From: an uncultured Oscillospiraceae bacterium
GTDB lineage: Bacteria > Bacillota > Clostridia > Oscillospirales > Oscillospiraceae
Assembly (NCBI GenBank): GCA_934591635.1
Contig: CAKTPI010000004.1
Location: 1-64,000 of the forward strand
Direction of reading: 5' to 3'
Length of the DNA: 64,000 bases
In this document: piece after piece, positions 44,242 to 52,462 of the stretch
How positions within the stretch are numbered: the stretch's first letter is position 1
Layout of the letters: each line of letters starts with the position of its first letter
Made by a program: the position numbers and the translations under genes
The notes under the pieces: model-generated
Database searches by the model: none
Told to the model about the DNA's origin: nothing
The model's input: only the letters and a program-made list of their open reading frames with translations

Positions 44242-44784
44242 ATGAAAGCAACAGGCATTGTACGCCGGGTGGATGACCTCGGCCGGATCGTCATCCCAAA
44301 AGAAATCCGAAGAACCCTAAGAATCCGCGAGGGCGACCCTCTGGAGATTTATACGGAGAAGGACGGCGGGGTGATTTTTCGGAAGTATTCGCCTATGGGG
44401 GATTTGCAGGAGTTTGCTTCCCAGATGTGTGAATCCATCGTAGCATCCACGGGGCATATTGCGGCGGTGGCAGATCGGGACAGCATCATCGCGCTGCACG
44501 GGGCACCCAAGCGGGACTTGATGGACAAGCCCAACTCTCCCGAGCTGGAGAAGCTCATGGAGCAGCGGAAGAACTATCTGTACCAGAGCGGTGAATCCCC
44601 CATCCGGGCGGCGGATGGGGCAGAAAAGTACCACCTGGGGGCAGCGGCGCCCATTCTGTCCCAAGGAGATCTGATGGGCTGTGTGATGCTGCTGTTGGGG
44701 GAAAACGATGCTCCCCTGTCGGATGCGGATCGGATGCTGGCCCGGACGGCGGCCAGTTTCCTGGGCATGCAGCTGGAAAGTTGA
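44242..44784 (+). CDS. spoVT: stage V sporulation protein T (AbrB-GAF regulator)
   Basis: 180 residues, the SpoVT length. The N-terminal swapped-hairpin AbrB domain reads MKATGIVRRVDDLGRIVIPK and is followed by RTLRIREGDPLEIY. The C-terminal 120 residues form the GAF-like domain of SpoVT. In Bacillus it tunes sigma-G genes in the forespore and affects spore maturation. AAAGGAG precedes the ATG; I could not place a clear sigma-G promoter. Confidence 0.93.
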   Translation: MKATGIVRRVDDLGRIVIPKEIRRTLRIREGDPLEIYTEKDGGVIFRKYSPMGDLQEFASQMCESIVASTGHIAAVADRDSIIALHGAPKRDLMDKPNSPELEKLMEQRKNYLYQSGESPIRAADGAEKYHLGAAAPILSQGDLMGCVMLLLGENDAPLSDADRMLARTAASFLGMQLES

Positions 44785-44832
44785 AAAAAGCTCCCTTCGT
44801 TGGCAATTTCTGCCAGGAAGGGAGCTTTTTGT
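44784..44832. terminator. terminator after spoVT
   Basis: AAAAAGCTCCCTTC (44785-44798) pairs with GAAGGGAGCTTTTT (44817-44830); an inner TGGCA/TGCCA extends the stem. It is bidirectional and also follows the acetyltransferase pseudogene. Confidence 0.85.
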
Positions 44833-44836
44833 GTAT

Positions 44837-45296
44837 TTACAGGTTTTTCCTGTAGCAGATTTCTTTCGGTTCCAGGTTTGGTTTTACCTTTCCGTCTGTG
44901 GTAAATCCCTGCGCTTCATAAAAGCCGCGGGCCCGGGCATTTTCCTCAAACACCCACAGCATGACTTTTTTATATCCGGCTGCCATAGCCCTGCCGCCAG
45001 TTATCCGGCAGGCTGTGAATGCATATCAGCTCCGCATAGCCCGGCATATCCTTTTCCCGGGTGGCATCCCACCAAGCAATACAATGGGGGTTACCGTCTA
45101 TCTTCAGAATATAGCCGTTCCCCACGTTCTGCTCCAGCAGGCAGCGATACATTGCAGTTGCTTTTTCCATTTGTGTGCACTGCCGCAGCGTTTCCTCGCT
45201 CAAAATATCCCGAAAGGCCGCTTTCCAGCTCTCCGTTTGGATATAGGCCAGCGTTTCCTCATCTCCCACACCTGCCCGGGAAATTGTAATTTTCAT
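44837..45296 (-). pseudogene. GNAT family N-acetyltransferase, frameshifted
   Basis: The first part (45296-44970) encodes 108 residues of a GNAT fold from MKITISRAGVGDEE to the acetyl-CoA loop RQGYGSRI, where a TAA stops it. The remainder continues in another frame (GYKKVMLWVFEENARARGFYEAQGF ends in CYRKNL) to a stop at 44837. The helix that should lie between the acetyl-CoA loop and the GYKKV strand is missing, so the lesion is a deletion of roughly 35-40 bases not divisible by three, not a one-base slip. Without it this would be an acetyltransferase of about 165 residues. Confidence 0.8.
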
Positions 45297-45311
45297 CTTT
45301 CTATTCTCCTG

Positions 45312-46157
45312 TTACACCTGACTGTCAAAGAAAGCCAGCACCACCGCATCAGGCCCCAGGTGTGTTCCAATGGTAGCACCCACAGTGGAAATCGGCAGGG
45401 TATCCACCTTTCCCTCCCACAGCTGAGTGCTGTCCGCAATATAGCGCCGAAGCAGCGCATCGCTCAGTCCGGTATAGCCCAGGCACAGGGGCTTTGTGAA
45501 GTCCACGCCGCTTTTGTTGACCTCCTGAATCAGGAAATTATTCCCGTTCTTAGAGCCCCGGGCCTTACCGATCATTACAACCTCCCCATCCACCAGCCGC
45601 AGCACCGGCCGGATGGAAAGTGCGCCGCCAAGCAGTGCAACGGTTTTGGAAATACGCCCGCCCCGGTGGAGATACTCCAGGGTGTCCGGCATGCCCATAA
45701 GGTTTACATGCGGCTTCACCCGTTCCAGTTCCTCCACGATTGCCCGCGCGTCCAGCCCCTGCTCTACCAGCTGTAAGGCGTAGCGGACTAAAATCTGCTC
45801 ACCCAGGGTCGCATTCCGGCTATCCACCACATAAACATGCTCAAATTCCTGGGCCGCCAGGACTGCGCTTTGGTAGGTACCGGAAAGCTTGCCGGACAGG
45901 ATGATGGCAATCACCGTCTCCCCCTGCCGCCGGGCCTGCGCAAAGGCATCGGCAAACACGCCGGGAGACACCAGGCTGGTGGTAGGCAGCTTGTCGCCAT
46001 TGGTCAGCTTTTCGTAAAATGTTCTGTGGTCGATGGTCACACCGTCCTGATATTCCTCATCCCCGAAATGGATGGTCAGGGGGATTACGGTGAGATTTTC
46101 AGGGTAGGGTGCCGTGATATCGGAACCGGAATCGGTCAAAATACGGATTTTTTCCAT
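45312..46157 (-). CDS. DegV family (FakB-type) fatty acid-binding protein
   Basis: 281 residues, starting at the second ATG (46157, MEKIRILTDSGSD). The DegV signatures are there: TDSGSDI, PLTIHFGDEEYQDG, TTSLVSPG with the fatty-acid-contacting serine, SGTYQSA, and GTHLGPDAVVLAFF at the end. DegV/FakB proteins hold a fatty acid for phosphorylation by FakA. It lies 12 bases after the marR stop, in one operon behind the promoter at 46653-46681. Confidence 0.9.
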   Translation of the reverse strand: MEKIRILTDSGSDITAPYPENLTVIPLTIHFGDEEYQDGVTIDHRTFYEKLTNGDKLPTTSLVSPGVFADAFAQARRQGETVIAIILSGKLSGTYQSAVLAAQEFEHVYVVDSRNATLGEQILVRYALQLVEQGLDARAIVEELERVKPHVNLMGMPDTLEYLHRGGRISKTVALLGGALSIRPVLRLVDGEVVMIGKARGSKNGNNFLIQEVNKSGVDFTKPLCLGYTGLSDALLRRYIADSTQLWEGKVDTLPISTVGATIGTHLGPDAVVLAFFDSQV

Positions 46158-46168
46158 AGGTCTTCCTT

Positions 46169-46618
46169 TCATTTTTCCCGCTGTGCAAGGTAGCGGGCCA
46201 GATTGTTGATGATGATCTCCATTGCTTCATACAGTGTTTCCCGCTGCTGAGGAGTCAGGCCCTCCCCGCCGCCGGCTACGGCACTGTCCACCCGGCGGTA
46301 AACCTGCTGCACCAGCTGCTTCCCCGGCTCGGTCAACGTGAGCTTGGTGCGGTAGGATCGCTTATTCTCCTGAAAATTGCCGGTAACCAATTTCCGGGCC
46401 AGCAAATCAGAAACGCAGCGGGAAACCGCCGCCTTGTCCTCCCGGCTGGCATGCACCAGTTCCGTTACCGTCAGCCCCTGGGGGTTTTTCCCCAGATAGT
46501 AGAGGCACATCACATGATTGGCCCGCAGCCCCAAGGGCTTCATTTCCAAATCCTTGATCTTTTGCAGATACCGGTTCAGCTCCAGAATCGAGCCGGTAAA
46601 GGTCTCAAACCGATCCAC
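46169..46618 (-). CDS. MarR family transcriptional regulator
   Basis: 149 residues from the GTG at 46618 with AAGGAGG seven bases upstream. Winged helix with LTVTELVHASREDKAAVSRCVSDL as recognition region and the wing ENKRSYRTKLTLTEPG. MarR proteins bind short palindromes as dimers and respond to small ligands. The perfect palindrome TTGATAAATCAA lies across both -35 boxes just upstream, so autorepression is likely. Beside a FakB-type gene it may be a FabT-like fatty acid regulator; that part is inference. Confidence 0.88.
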   Translation of the reverse strand: MDRFETFTGSILELNRYLQKIKDLEMKPLGLRANHVMCLYYLGKNPQGLTVTELVHASREDKAAVSRCVSDLLARKLVTGNFQENKRSYRTKLTLTEPGKQLVQQVYRRVDSAVAGGGEGLTPQQRETLYEAMEIIINNLARYLAQREK

Positions 46619-46652
46619 ATGCAAGCCTCCTTGGAATAAAAATGCAGACCGG

Positions 46653-46698
46653 ATTATAGCATAAACTTCTTGATAAATCAACAACTATTTGATATAAT
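46653..46698. promoter_or_regulatory. interleaved divergent promoters with a palindromic operator
   Basis: Plus: TTGATA 46670-46675, 17 bases, TATAAT 46693-46698. Minus: TTGATT 46681-46676, 17 bases, TATAAT 46658-46653. The two -35 boxes abut in the palindrome TTGATAAATCAA (46670-46681). One dimer there would block both directions. Confidence 0.85.
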
Positions 46699-46738
46699 CT
46701 CTCCACACCCATTTTAAAAGGAAAGGATCGTATTGATT

Positions 46739-46990
46739 ATGACCGAATTTCGATATGACACACAGTTACTCATTGCAGGACATGACCTGGACGAAGATGA
46801 TATCAACGACTATTTCCGCACCCACTTTCAGGGCGACTGCCTCCTGGCTGTGGGAGATGAAGATCTGATCAAAATTCACTATCACACCAACGAGCCTTGG
46901 AAGGTGCTGGAATACTGCGCCACCCTGGGCGAAATTTACGATATTGTGGTCGAGGATATGGATCGCCAATCCAGAGGCCTGAAGGGCTGA
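46739..46990 (+). CDS. free-standing FakA C-terminal-like (DegV-partner kinase) domain
   Basis: 83 residues from the ATG at 46739; a TTG two codons earlier has the better spacing to AAAGGA and could be the start. The sequence (FRYDTQLLIAG, GDCLLAVGDEDLIKIHYHTN, PWKVLEYCATLGEIYDIVVEDM) closely follows the C-terminal domain of FakA/YloV, the fatty acid kinase that works with DegV/FakB. The kinase and middle domains are absent. It faces marR-degV across shared promoters. It may bind FakB proteins as a regulator, or be a remnant kept by selection, since it has promoter, ribosome site and terminator. Confidence 0.75.
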   Translation: MTEFRYDTQLLIAGHDLDEDDINDYFRTHFQGDCLLAVGDEDLIKIHYHTNEPWKVLEYCATLGEIYDIVVEDMDRQSRGLKG

Positions 46991-47024
46991 GCCACGCGCC
47001 CAGTCATCCCGGAAATGTGCATGC

Positions 47025-47056
47025 AAAAAGGAGAGGATGGGGATCCTCTCCTTTTT
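47025..47056. terminator. bidirectional terminator between the FakA-like gene and glcK
   Basis: AAAAAGGAGAGGAT (47025-47038) pairs perfectly with ATCCTCTCCTTTTT (47043-47056) around a GGGG loop, between convergent genes. Confidence 0.88.
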
Positions 47057-47070
47057 ATTACAGGGAATTT

Positions 47071-48015
47071 TTACTTTGCCGCGTCCAGTGCCAGTTTGAA
47101 GGCACCGTAGGCGCCGGCGTCGTTACCCAGCACAGCCAGGGTGAACTTCACATTGGCAGCTGCATGAAAGACGTACTTTTTGAAATAGGGCTCCACGCCC
47201 TCCAGCAAAACCTTACCGGCCTTGCTCACACCGCCGCCCAGCACTACGGCCTCGGGATTCACCACGCTGCACACATTGCCCAGGAACTCGCCCATATAGG
47301 CATAGTACTGATCCAGCACCCGCAGGGCCAGCTTATCACCATTTTTGCCTGCGTCAAAAATATCCTTGCAGCTGATGCTCTCCCGCTCCCGCAGAACGGA
47401 AAGCTCCTGGGACGCCGCCAGCTCCAGCTTGGCCATGCGCACAATGCCGGTGGCGGAGCAATACTGCTCCACACATCCATGCTTGCCGCAGCCGCAGGTG
47501 GCCGTCTCGTTCCGGTTGAGCACCATGTGTCCGATCTCCGCACCGGAACCATGGGCACCGTGAAGCAGCCGCCCATCAATGACGATGCCACCGCCGACGC
47601 CGGTTCCCAGTGTGACAAACACCATGCTCTGGCAGCCCTGACCGCCGCCCTTCCAGTATTCGCCCAATGCTGCCACATTCGCGTCATTGCCCGCTGTTAC
47701 CGGCAGGCCGGTGAGTGCTTCCAGCTCCTTACTGATATTGAACACACCCCAGCCCAGGTTGACACAGCGGTTGACATTGCCCTTGCCGTCCACCGGGCCA
47801 GGAACGCCGATGCCGATACCCAGCAGATCCGCATCCCGGATTTCCTTTTTCTCCCGGTAGTCCCGGATGGAAGCGGCAATATCCGGCAGAATCTGACTGC
47901 CATTGTTCTCCGTCACAGTAGGGATCTCCCACTGATCCAGCATATCACCATTTTCGTTAAAATAAGCGATCTTGACGGTGGTACCGCCCAAATCAACGCC
48001 AAACCCATATTTCAT
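47071..48015 (-). CDS. glcK: ROK family glucokinase
   Basis: 314 residues. The N-terminal ATP loop GVDLGGTTVKIAYF, the sugar site GVPGPVDG, and the ROK zinc motif CGCGKHGCVE (with the preceding His region) are intact. It phosphorylates glucose with ATP. Other ROK sugar kinases look similar, so substrate is likely but not proven. The -10 TATAAT lies about 40 bases upstream (minus strand, near 48048-48053), without a good -35. Confidence 0.9.
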   Translation of the reverse strand: MKYGFGVDLGGTTVKIAYFNENGDMLDQWEIPTVTENNGSQILPDIAASIRDYREKKEIRDADLLGIGIGVPGPVDGKGNVNRCVNLGWGVFNISKELEALTGLPVTAGNDANVAALGEYWKGGGQGCQSMVFVTLGTGVGGGIVIDGRLLHGAHGSGAEIGHMVLNRNETATCGCGKHGCVEQYCSATGIVRMAKLELAASQELSVLRERESISCKDIFDAGKNGDKLALRVLDQYYAYMGEFLGNVCSVVNPEAVVLGGGVSKAGKVLLEGVEPYFKKYVFHAAANVKFTLAVLGNDAGAYGAFKLALDAAK

Positions 48016-48054
48016 GAAAAGTCCTCCCCTTTTTCAGATGTCCCCATTATAGCT

Positions 48055-48088
48055 TATCGCCGGGGAAAATGGAAGTCCCCGGCGATAA
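48055..48088. other. GC-rich hairpin between flippase and glcK
   Basis: ATCGCCGGGGA and TCCCCGGCGAT form a perfect 11-base stem. No T run follows on either strand, so it is a poor intrinsic terminator. It overlaps the region where the glcK -35 should be. Confidence 0.55.
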
Positions 48089-48107
48089 AAATGTTGAATT
48101 TGCTTTT

Positions 48108-49139
48108 TTATTCGCTTTTTTTGTTGCGGAACACAATGGCAGACACACCCGTCATCACACCGCTGATCAGCAGTTGGGTATAGTAGCTGATGCCCCGGCA
48201 GACGATCATGCCGGGCAACACCAGATCTGGTCCGAACACCGGCAGGAAGATGGACTGAAACATGGTCTCACTGATGCCCATGCCGCCGGGCAGCGGAAGC
48301 ATATCCACCGCCACAGAAATCATCGCTTGCAGCGTAATCATGGTAATGGCATTCTGCCCGGACAGGCCAAAGGCCCGGTAGGTAAACCACACCACGCTGA
48401 ACAGGCAGCACCGCTGCACAAACGTGATGAGAAACTCATGCAGGATGATCTTCGGCTCCCGCTTGAAGAAATCTGCCGTACCCCGGTACTGGTTTAGGGC
48501 ATTCTGCACGCGGTTCATCACCCGCTGCGGATCCCGGAAGGGGTGGATTTTCTGCACCAGCCGCAGCACCCAGGCGGCAAACCGCTCCAGAGGGCCGGGG
48601 AGGAACACCGCCATCAGCAACAAACTGATGGCCACCACATTGAGTCCCATGCCGATATAAATCAGCGCCTCCACTTCCTGGAGGCAGGCCGTCACCGCCG
48701 GAGGCCGCAGAATCATAACTGCCAGGCCGATGATTACCAGAACCATTTTATATGTAATGGTGATGATCGCCAGCACCACCGTGGACACCGCCGCAGGGAT
48801 GCCGTCCCGGCGCATGTACACCACCTGCATGGGCTGGCCGCCGGAGGCCGAGGGGGTAATCGCACTGTAGAAAAAGCCGATGAAAGAAAACAGGCAGCAA
48901 TGCCCGAAATTAGCACGAGTCCCCTGCGTGCGGAGCAGGTAGCACAGCACCACGGACTCCCCCAGAATAAAAGCTATTACCGCCACCACGGAGACCGCCA
49001 CATAGCTCCAATCTGCATCTAACAGGAACCCCGCCACCCGTGTCAGGTTCTGATCGCCAAACACATAGTAGATGGTCAGGGCAAGCACTGCAAAATAAAA
49101 CAAAGCACTGAAAAGACGTCTCTTCGTTTTTTGGGTCAA
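48108..49139 (-). CDS. flippase-like membrane protein (lysylphosphatidylglycerol synthase TM family)
   Basis: 343 residues with about eight helices. SFIGFFYSAITPSASGGQPMQ and LPLPGGMGISETMF are the hallmark blocks of the UPF0104/YbhN group, the membrane half of MprF-like lysyl-phosphatidylglycerol synthases. Here it is not fused to the synthase domain. Members move aminoacyl- or glyco-lipids across the membrane. It is divergent from pssA-psd, which fits phospholipid work. Confidence 0.88.
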   Translation of the reverse strand: MTQKTKRRLFSALFYFAVLALTIYYVFGDQNLTRVAGFLLDADWSYVAVSVVAVIAFILGESVVLCYLLRTQGTRANFGHCCLFSFIGFFYSAITPSASGGQPMQVVYMRRDGIPAAVSTVVLAIITITYKMVLVIIGLAVMILRPPAVTACLQEVEALIYIGMGLNVVAISLLLMAVFLPGPLERFAAWVLRLVQKIHPFRDPQRVMNRVQNALNQYRGTADFFKREPKIILHEFLITFVQRCCLFSVVWFTYRAFGLSGQNAITMITLQAMISVAVDMLPLPGGMGISETMFQSIFLPVFGPDLVLPGMIVCRGISYYTQLLISGVMTGVSAIVFRNKKSE

Positions 49140-49295
49140 CGGACAAATCCCCCCTATCCGTGCAATTTTTATGAATTATATCACACACCGCGTGAAGGTG
49201 TCAACGCAGAAAGTCCTTCTACTCGCGGAAAAGTCCTCTTTTCCGCTGGTAATTCCAGTGAAAAACCTTAATAATTTAACATTCCCTTAATATTC

Positions 49296-49324
49296 TTGCG
49301 TTTGTGCCCCCTTTGTGTTAAAAT
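49296..49324 (+). promoter_or_regulatory. promoter of pssA-psd
   Basis: TTGCGT at 49296-49301, 17 bases, TAAAAT at 49319-49324, about 60 bases before the ATG at 49384. Confidence 0.65.
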
Positions 49325-49383
49325 CTGGTTAATATTTTATATCTCCCCCTCGCCGGAAAATCACCAAGAGAGAAGGCAAACCG

Positions 49384-50001
49384 ATGATCGGTTTTTATGA
49401 CTATACTGTAATCCTCACCTACGCCGGGGCACTGGCCGGGCTGCTGGGCATCTCTATGTCTATTCATGGGCTGTATATCAATGCAATTCTATGCATGGCT
49501 GTGGCCCTGGTATGTGACACCTTGGACGGCATCGTGGCTCGCAAAAAGAAAAACCGCACCAAGGATGAGATGCTTTTTGGCATTCAGATTGACTCATTGT
49601 GTGATCTGATTTCCTTTGGCGTATGCCCCGCCACCATGTTTTACATGCTGGGAATGCGCGGAATTTTTGACATTGCCCTGCTGGGGGCCTACTGCCTGTG
49701 CTGCGTGATCCGGCTGGGATATTTTAATGTGCTGGCCGTGCAGGCAGAGCTGGGCACCAAGGGGGACTATCACGGGCTGCCGGTGGTATGCCTGGACATC
49801 ATGGTTCCGGCTGTATACCTGGCCTACCTGCTGGTGCCCGGGGGCTGCAAGCTGTGGGTGCTGCGGCTGGCTGCCGCGCTGTTCGGCTTCTTGTATATTC
49901 TGGATTTCAAGGTCAAAAAGCCGGTGCTGTGGAAATTCATCGCCATGGGCGGTGCCGTGCTGGCTCCTCTGCTGATCCTGCTCCTGCGGTATCCCCAATG
50001 A
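49384..50001 (+). CDS. pssA: CDP-diacylglycerol-serine O-phosphatidyltransferase
   Basis: 205 residues with five to six helices. The CDP-alcohol phosphatidyltransferase motif is complete (DGIVAR, then G, then D and D in FGIQIDSLCD). It makes phosphatidylserine from CDP-diacylglycerol and serine. The psd start overlaps its stop (ATGA), so product and next enzyme are made together, which supports PssA over other members of the family. Confidence 0.93.
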   Translation: MIGFYDYTVILTYAGALAGLLGISMSIHGLYINAILCMAVALVCDTLDGIVARKKKNRTKDEMLFGIQIDSLCDLISFGVCPATMFYMLGMRGIFDIALLGAYCLCCVIRLGYFNVLAVQAELGTKGDYHGLPVVCLDIMVPAVYLAYLLVPGGCKLWVLRLAAALFGFLYILDFKVKKPVLWKFIAMGGAVLAPLLILLLRYPQ

Positions 50002-50864
50002 TTTGGAAGGATCGAAACGGTGCCATTGTCCCCGGGGATGATGGTCAGGATCGCATGCTGGAATGGATGTACGGCACCCCCATTGGGCGAGTGCTGGTAA
50101 AGCTGATGATCCGCCCCCGGGTCAGCCGGGCTGCTGGCTGGCTGCTGGATCGGCGCATTTCCGCCCTGGCAGTCGGACCCTTTATCCGGAAAAATCGTAT
50201 TTCCATGGTGGATTTCGAAGAACGAAGATTCACCAGCTTCAACGATTTCTTTACCCGTCGTTTAAAGCCCGGGCGCAGACCGGTCGACCGGGAAGCCTGC
50301 CATTTGATTGCCCCCTGTGACAGCAAGCTCACCGTTTATCCCATCGAGCCGGATTTCCGGTTCTGGGTCAAGGGGACGGAATACACGCTCGGCGGGCTGC
50401 TGCAAAATGAGGTGCTGGCCCGGAACTTTCTGGGCGGAACACTGCTGCTGTTCCGGCTCACCGTGGGAGACTACCACCGCTATGCCTACCCGGATGACGG
50501 ATTTATCGGGCAAAGCGTTCGCATTCAGGGTGTCTACCACACGGTGAATCCCGCCGCTACCAGCCGCTACCCCATCTACCGGGAGAACACCCGGGAATAT
50601 GCCCTGCTGAAAAGCGAGAACTTCGGCACGATCCTGCAAATGGAGGTGGGCGCTGCCATGGTAGGCCGCATTGTCAATGGCCCAGGTGAACGGCAAGTGG
50701 TGCGCGGGGAAGAAAAAGGCCGCTTTGAATTTGGCGGCTCCACTGTCATCCTCCTGCTGCAAAAGGATGCCGCTGCTCTGGACGCAGACATTGTGCAAAA
50801 CACCCGGGAAGACGTTGAAACCGTGGTACAGCTGGGTCAGCGTATCGGTGAAAAAAAGCAATAA
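49998..50864 (+). CDS. psd: phosphatidylserine decarboxylase proenzyme
   Basis: 288 residues from the ATG at 49998. The self-cleavage motif near the C-terminus reads FGGST, where the serine becomes the pyruvoyl group of the small subunit. FNDFFTRRLKPGRRP and GDYHRYAYPDDG are typical of the Clostridium-type enzyme. It converts phosphatidylserine to phosphatidylethanolamine at the membrane. With pssA it gives the complete two-step branch. Confidence 0.95.
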   Translation: MIWKDRNGAIVPGDDGQDRMLEWMYGTPIGRVLVKLMIRPRVSRAAGWLLDRRISALAVGPFIRKNRISMVDFEERRFTSFNDFFTRRLKPGRRPVDREACHLIAPCDSKLTVYPIEPDFRFWVKGTEYTLGGLLQNEVLARNFLGGTLLLFRLTVGDYHRYAYPDDGFIGQSVRIQGVYHTVNPAATSRYPIYRENTREYALLKSENFGTILQMEVGAAMVGRIVNGPGERQVVRGEEKGRFEFGGSTVILLLQKDAAALDADIVQNTREDVETVVQLGQRIGEKKQ

Positions 50865-50891
50865 GTGCATACCGGAATCATCGGCGGCAAT

Positions 50892-50924
50892 AAGCGGTGG
50901 GCAGTTTTTGCTCACTGCTTTTTT
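50892..50924 (+). terminator. terminator of pssA-psd
   Basis: AGCGGTGGGC pairs with GCTCACTGCT, with G-U pairs, followed by TTTTTG; about 30 bases past the psd stop. Confidence 0.65.
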
Positions 50925-50939
50925 GTGCTTAAAAAGGGG

Positions 50940-50968
50940 TTGACGAACGGGAAAATCTGGCCTATGAT
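50940..50968 (+). promoter_or_regulatory. promoter of uxaC
   Basis: TTGACG at 50940-50945, 17 bases, TATGAT at 50963-50968. Confidence 0.75.
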
Positions 50969-50999
50969 AGCAAAAAAGATGAAAATGAGGAGGATGTCT

Positions 51000-52418
51000 A
51001 TGACCAGCTTTATGAACGCCGATTTTCTGCTGAAAACAGAAACTGCCAAGAAGCTCTACCATGAACATGCAGAAAAAATGCCCATCATCGACTACCACTG
51101 CCATATCAATCCCCAGGAGATTTATGAGGACAAGCGCTACCAGTCCATCACTGAGGTCTGGCTGGGCGGCGACCATTACAAGTGGCGCGCCATGCGCTCC
51201 TGCGGTGTCGCTGAGAAATATATCACCGGGGATGCAAGCCCCGCCGAAAAATTCCAGAAGTGGGCAGAGACCATTCCAAATCTCATCGGAAACCCCCTCT
51301 ATCACTGGACACACCTGGAATTGCAGCGGTATTTCGGTATTTACGAGCCTCTGAACGGCGATAACGCCATGGAGATTTACGAAAAATGCAATGCTATCCT
51401 GGCGCAGCCTGATATGTCTGCCCGGGGCATCATCAAAAAGTCCGGCGTCAAGCTCATCTGCACTACCGATGACCCGGTGGACAGCCTGTGCTGGCACGAA
51501 AAACTGGCCGCTGACCCGACTGCCCCCGCCATTGTACTGCCCGCCTTCCGCCCCGATAAGGCCATGCGGGCCGACAAGCCCACTTTCCCTGCCTATGTTG
51601 CACAGCTGGAGGATGTGGCAGGCTTTGCCATCAACTCTGTAGCGGACATGCGCCGGGCCCTGTCCAGCCGAATCGAGTACTTTGAGCAGCACCACTGCCG
51701 GGTGGCGGACCACGGTCTGGATTTTGGCTTCTGCGTGGAGGCAGATGAGGCTCAGCTGGACGACATTTTCCGCCGGGCCAAGGCCGGACAGGCCATTACT
51801 CAGCGGGAACAGCTGGCCTATCACACCGCTCTGCTGATTGCCGTTGGAAAGGAATACAGCCGCCGCAACTGGGTCAGCCAGTTTCACTTTGCCTGCCTGC
51901 GGGATAACTCCACCAAAATGTTTGCCAAAATCGGCGCCGATACCGGCTATGACAGCATCAACGACCAGCCCAATGCCGCCGGTCTCTCCCACCTGCTTGC
52001 CAAGCTGGAAAATGAGGATGCCCTGCCCAAAACCATTCTGTACTCTCTGAACCCGGCGGACAACGGTGTGATTGGTTCCCTCATCGGTGCCTTCCAGACG
52101 GACGCTTCCATCCCCGGCAAGGTACAGCAGGGTTCCGCCTGGTGGTTTAACGACAACAAGCCCGGTATGGAGGCCCAGATGACCAGTCTGATGACCCTGG
52201 GGGCCATGGGTACTTTTAATGGTATGCTCACCGACTCCCGTTCCTTCCTGAGCTATACCCGGCACGAGTACTTCCGCCGGATTCTCTGTAATCTCTTCGG
52301 CCAGCTGGTGGAAGACGGCGAGTATCCCGCCGACATGAAAGCCCTGGGCCGGATGGTAGAAAACATCAGCTACAACAACACCCTGCACTATTTCCGCTTT
52401 GATGAGCTGATTGGATAA
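51000..52418 (+). CDS. uxaC: glucuronate isomerase
   Basis: 472 residues from the ATG at 51000 with AGGAGG upstream; earlier in-frame starts lie upstream of the promoter. Amidohydrolase-like fold with PIIDYHCHINPQEI, LICTTDDPVDSL and FTDSRSFLSYTRHEYFRRIL-type end (here LTDSRSFLSYTRHEYF). It interconverts glucuronate or galacturonate with fructuronate or tagaturonate, the first step of hexuronate breakdown. No other hexuronate gene is near, which is unusual. It is a single-gene unit. Confidence 0.95.
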   Translation: MTSFMNADFLLKTETAKKLYHEHAEKMPIIDYHCHINPQEIYEDKRYQSITEVWLGGDHYKWRAMRSCGVAEKYITGDASPAEKFQKWAETIPNLIGNPLYHWTHLELQRYFGIYEPLNGDNAMEIYEKCNAILAQPDMSARGIIKKSGVKLICTTDDPVDSLCWHEKLAADPTAPAIVLPAFRPDKAMRADKPTFPAYVAQLEDVAGFAINSVADMRRALSSRIEYFEQHHCRVADHGLDFGFCVEADEAQLDDIFRRAKAGQAITQREQLAYHTALLIAVGKEYSRRNWVSQFHFACLRDNSTKMFAKIGADTGYDSINDQPNAAGLSHLLAKLENEDALPKTILYSLNPADNGVIGSLIGAFQTDASIPGKVQQGSAWWFNDNKPGMEAQMTSLMTLGAMGTFNGMLTDSRSFLSYTRHEYFRRILCNLFGQLVEDGEYPADMKALGRMVENISYNNTLHYFRFDELIG

Positions 52419-52420
52419 AA

Positions 52421-52452
52421 AGCAAGCCGCCTCGGCAACGGGGCGGCTTTTG
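52421..52452 (+). terminator. terminator of uxaC
   Basis: AAGCCGCC (52424-52431) pairs with GGCGGCTT (52442-52449), followed by TTG. The ribosome site of the next gene begins right after it. Confidence 0.7.
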
Positions 52453-52462
52453 AGGTGGTTTT

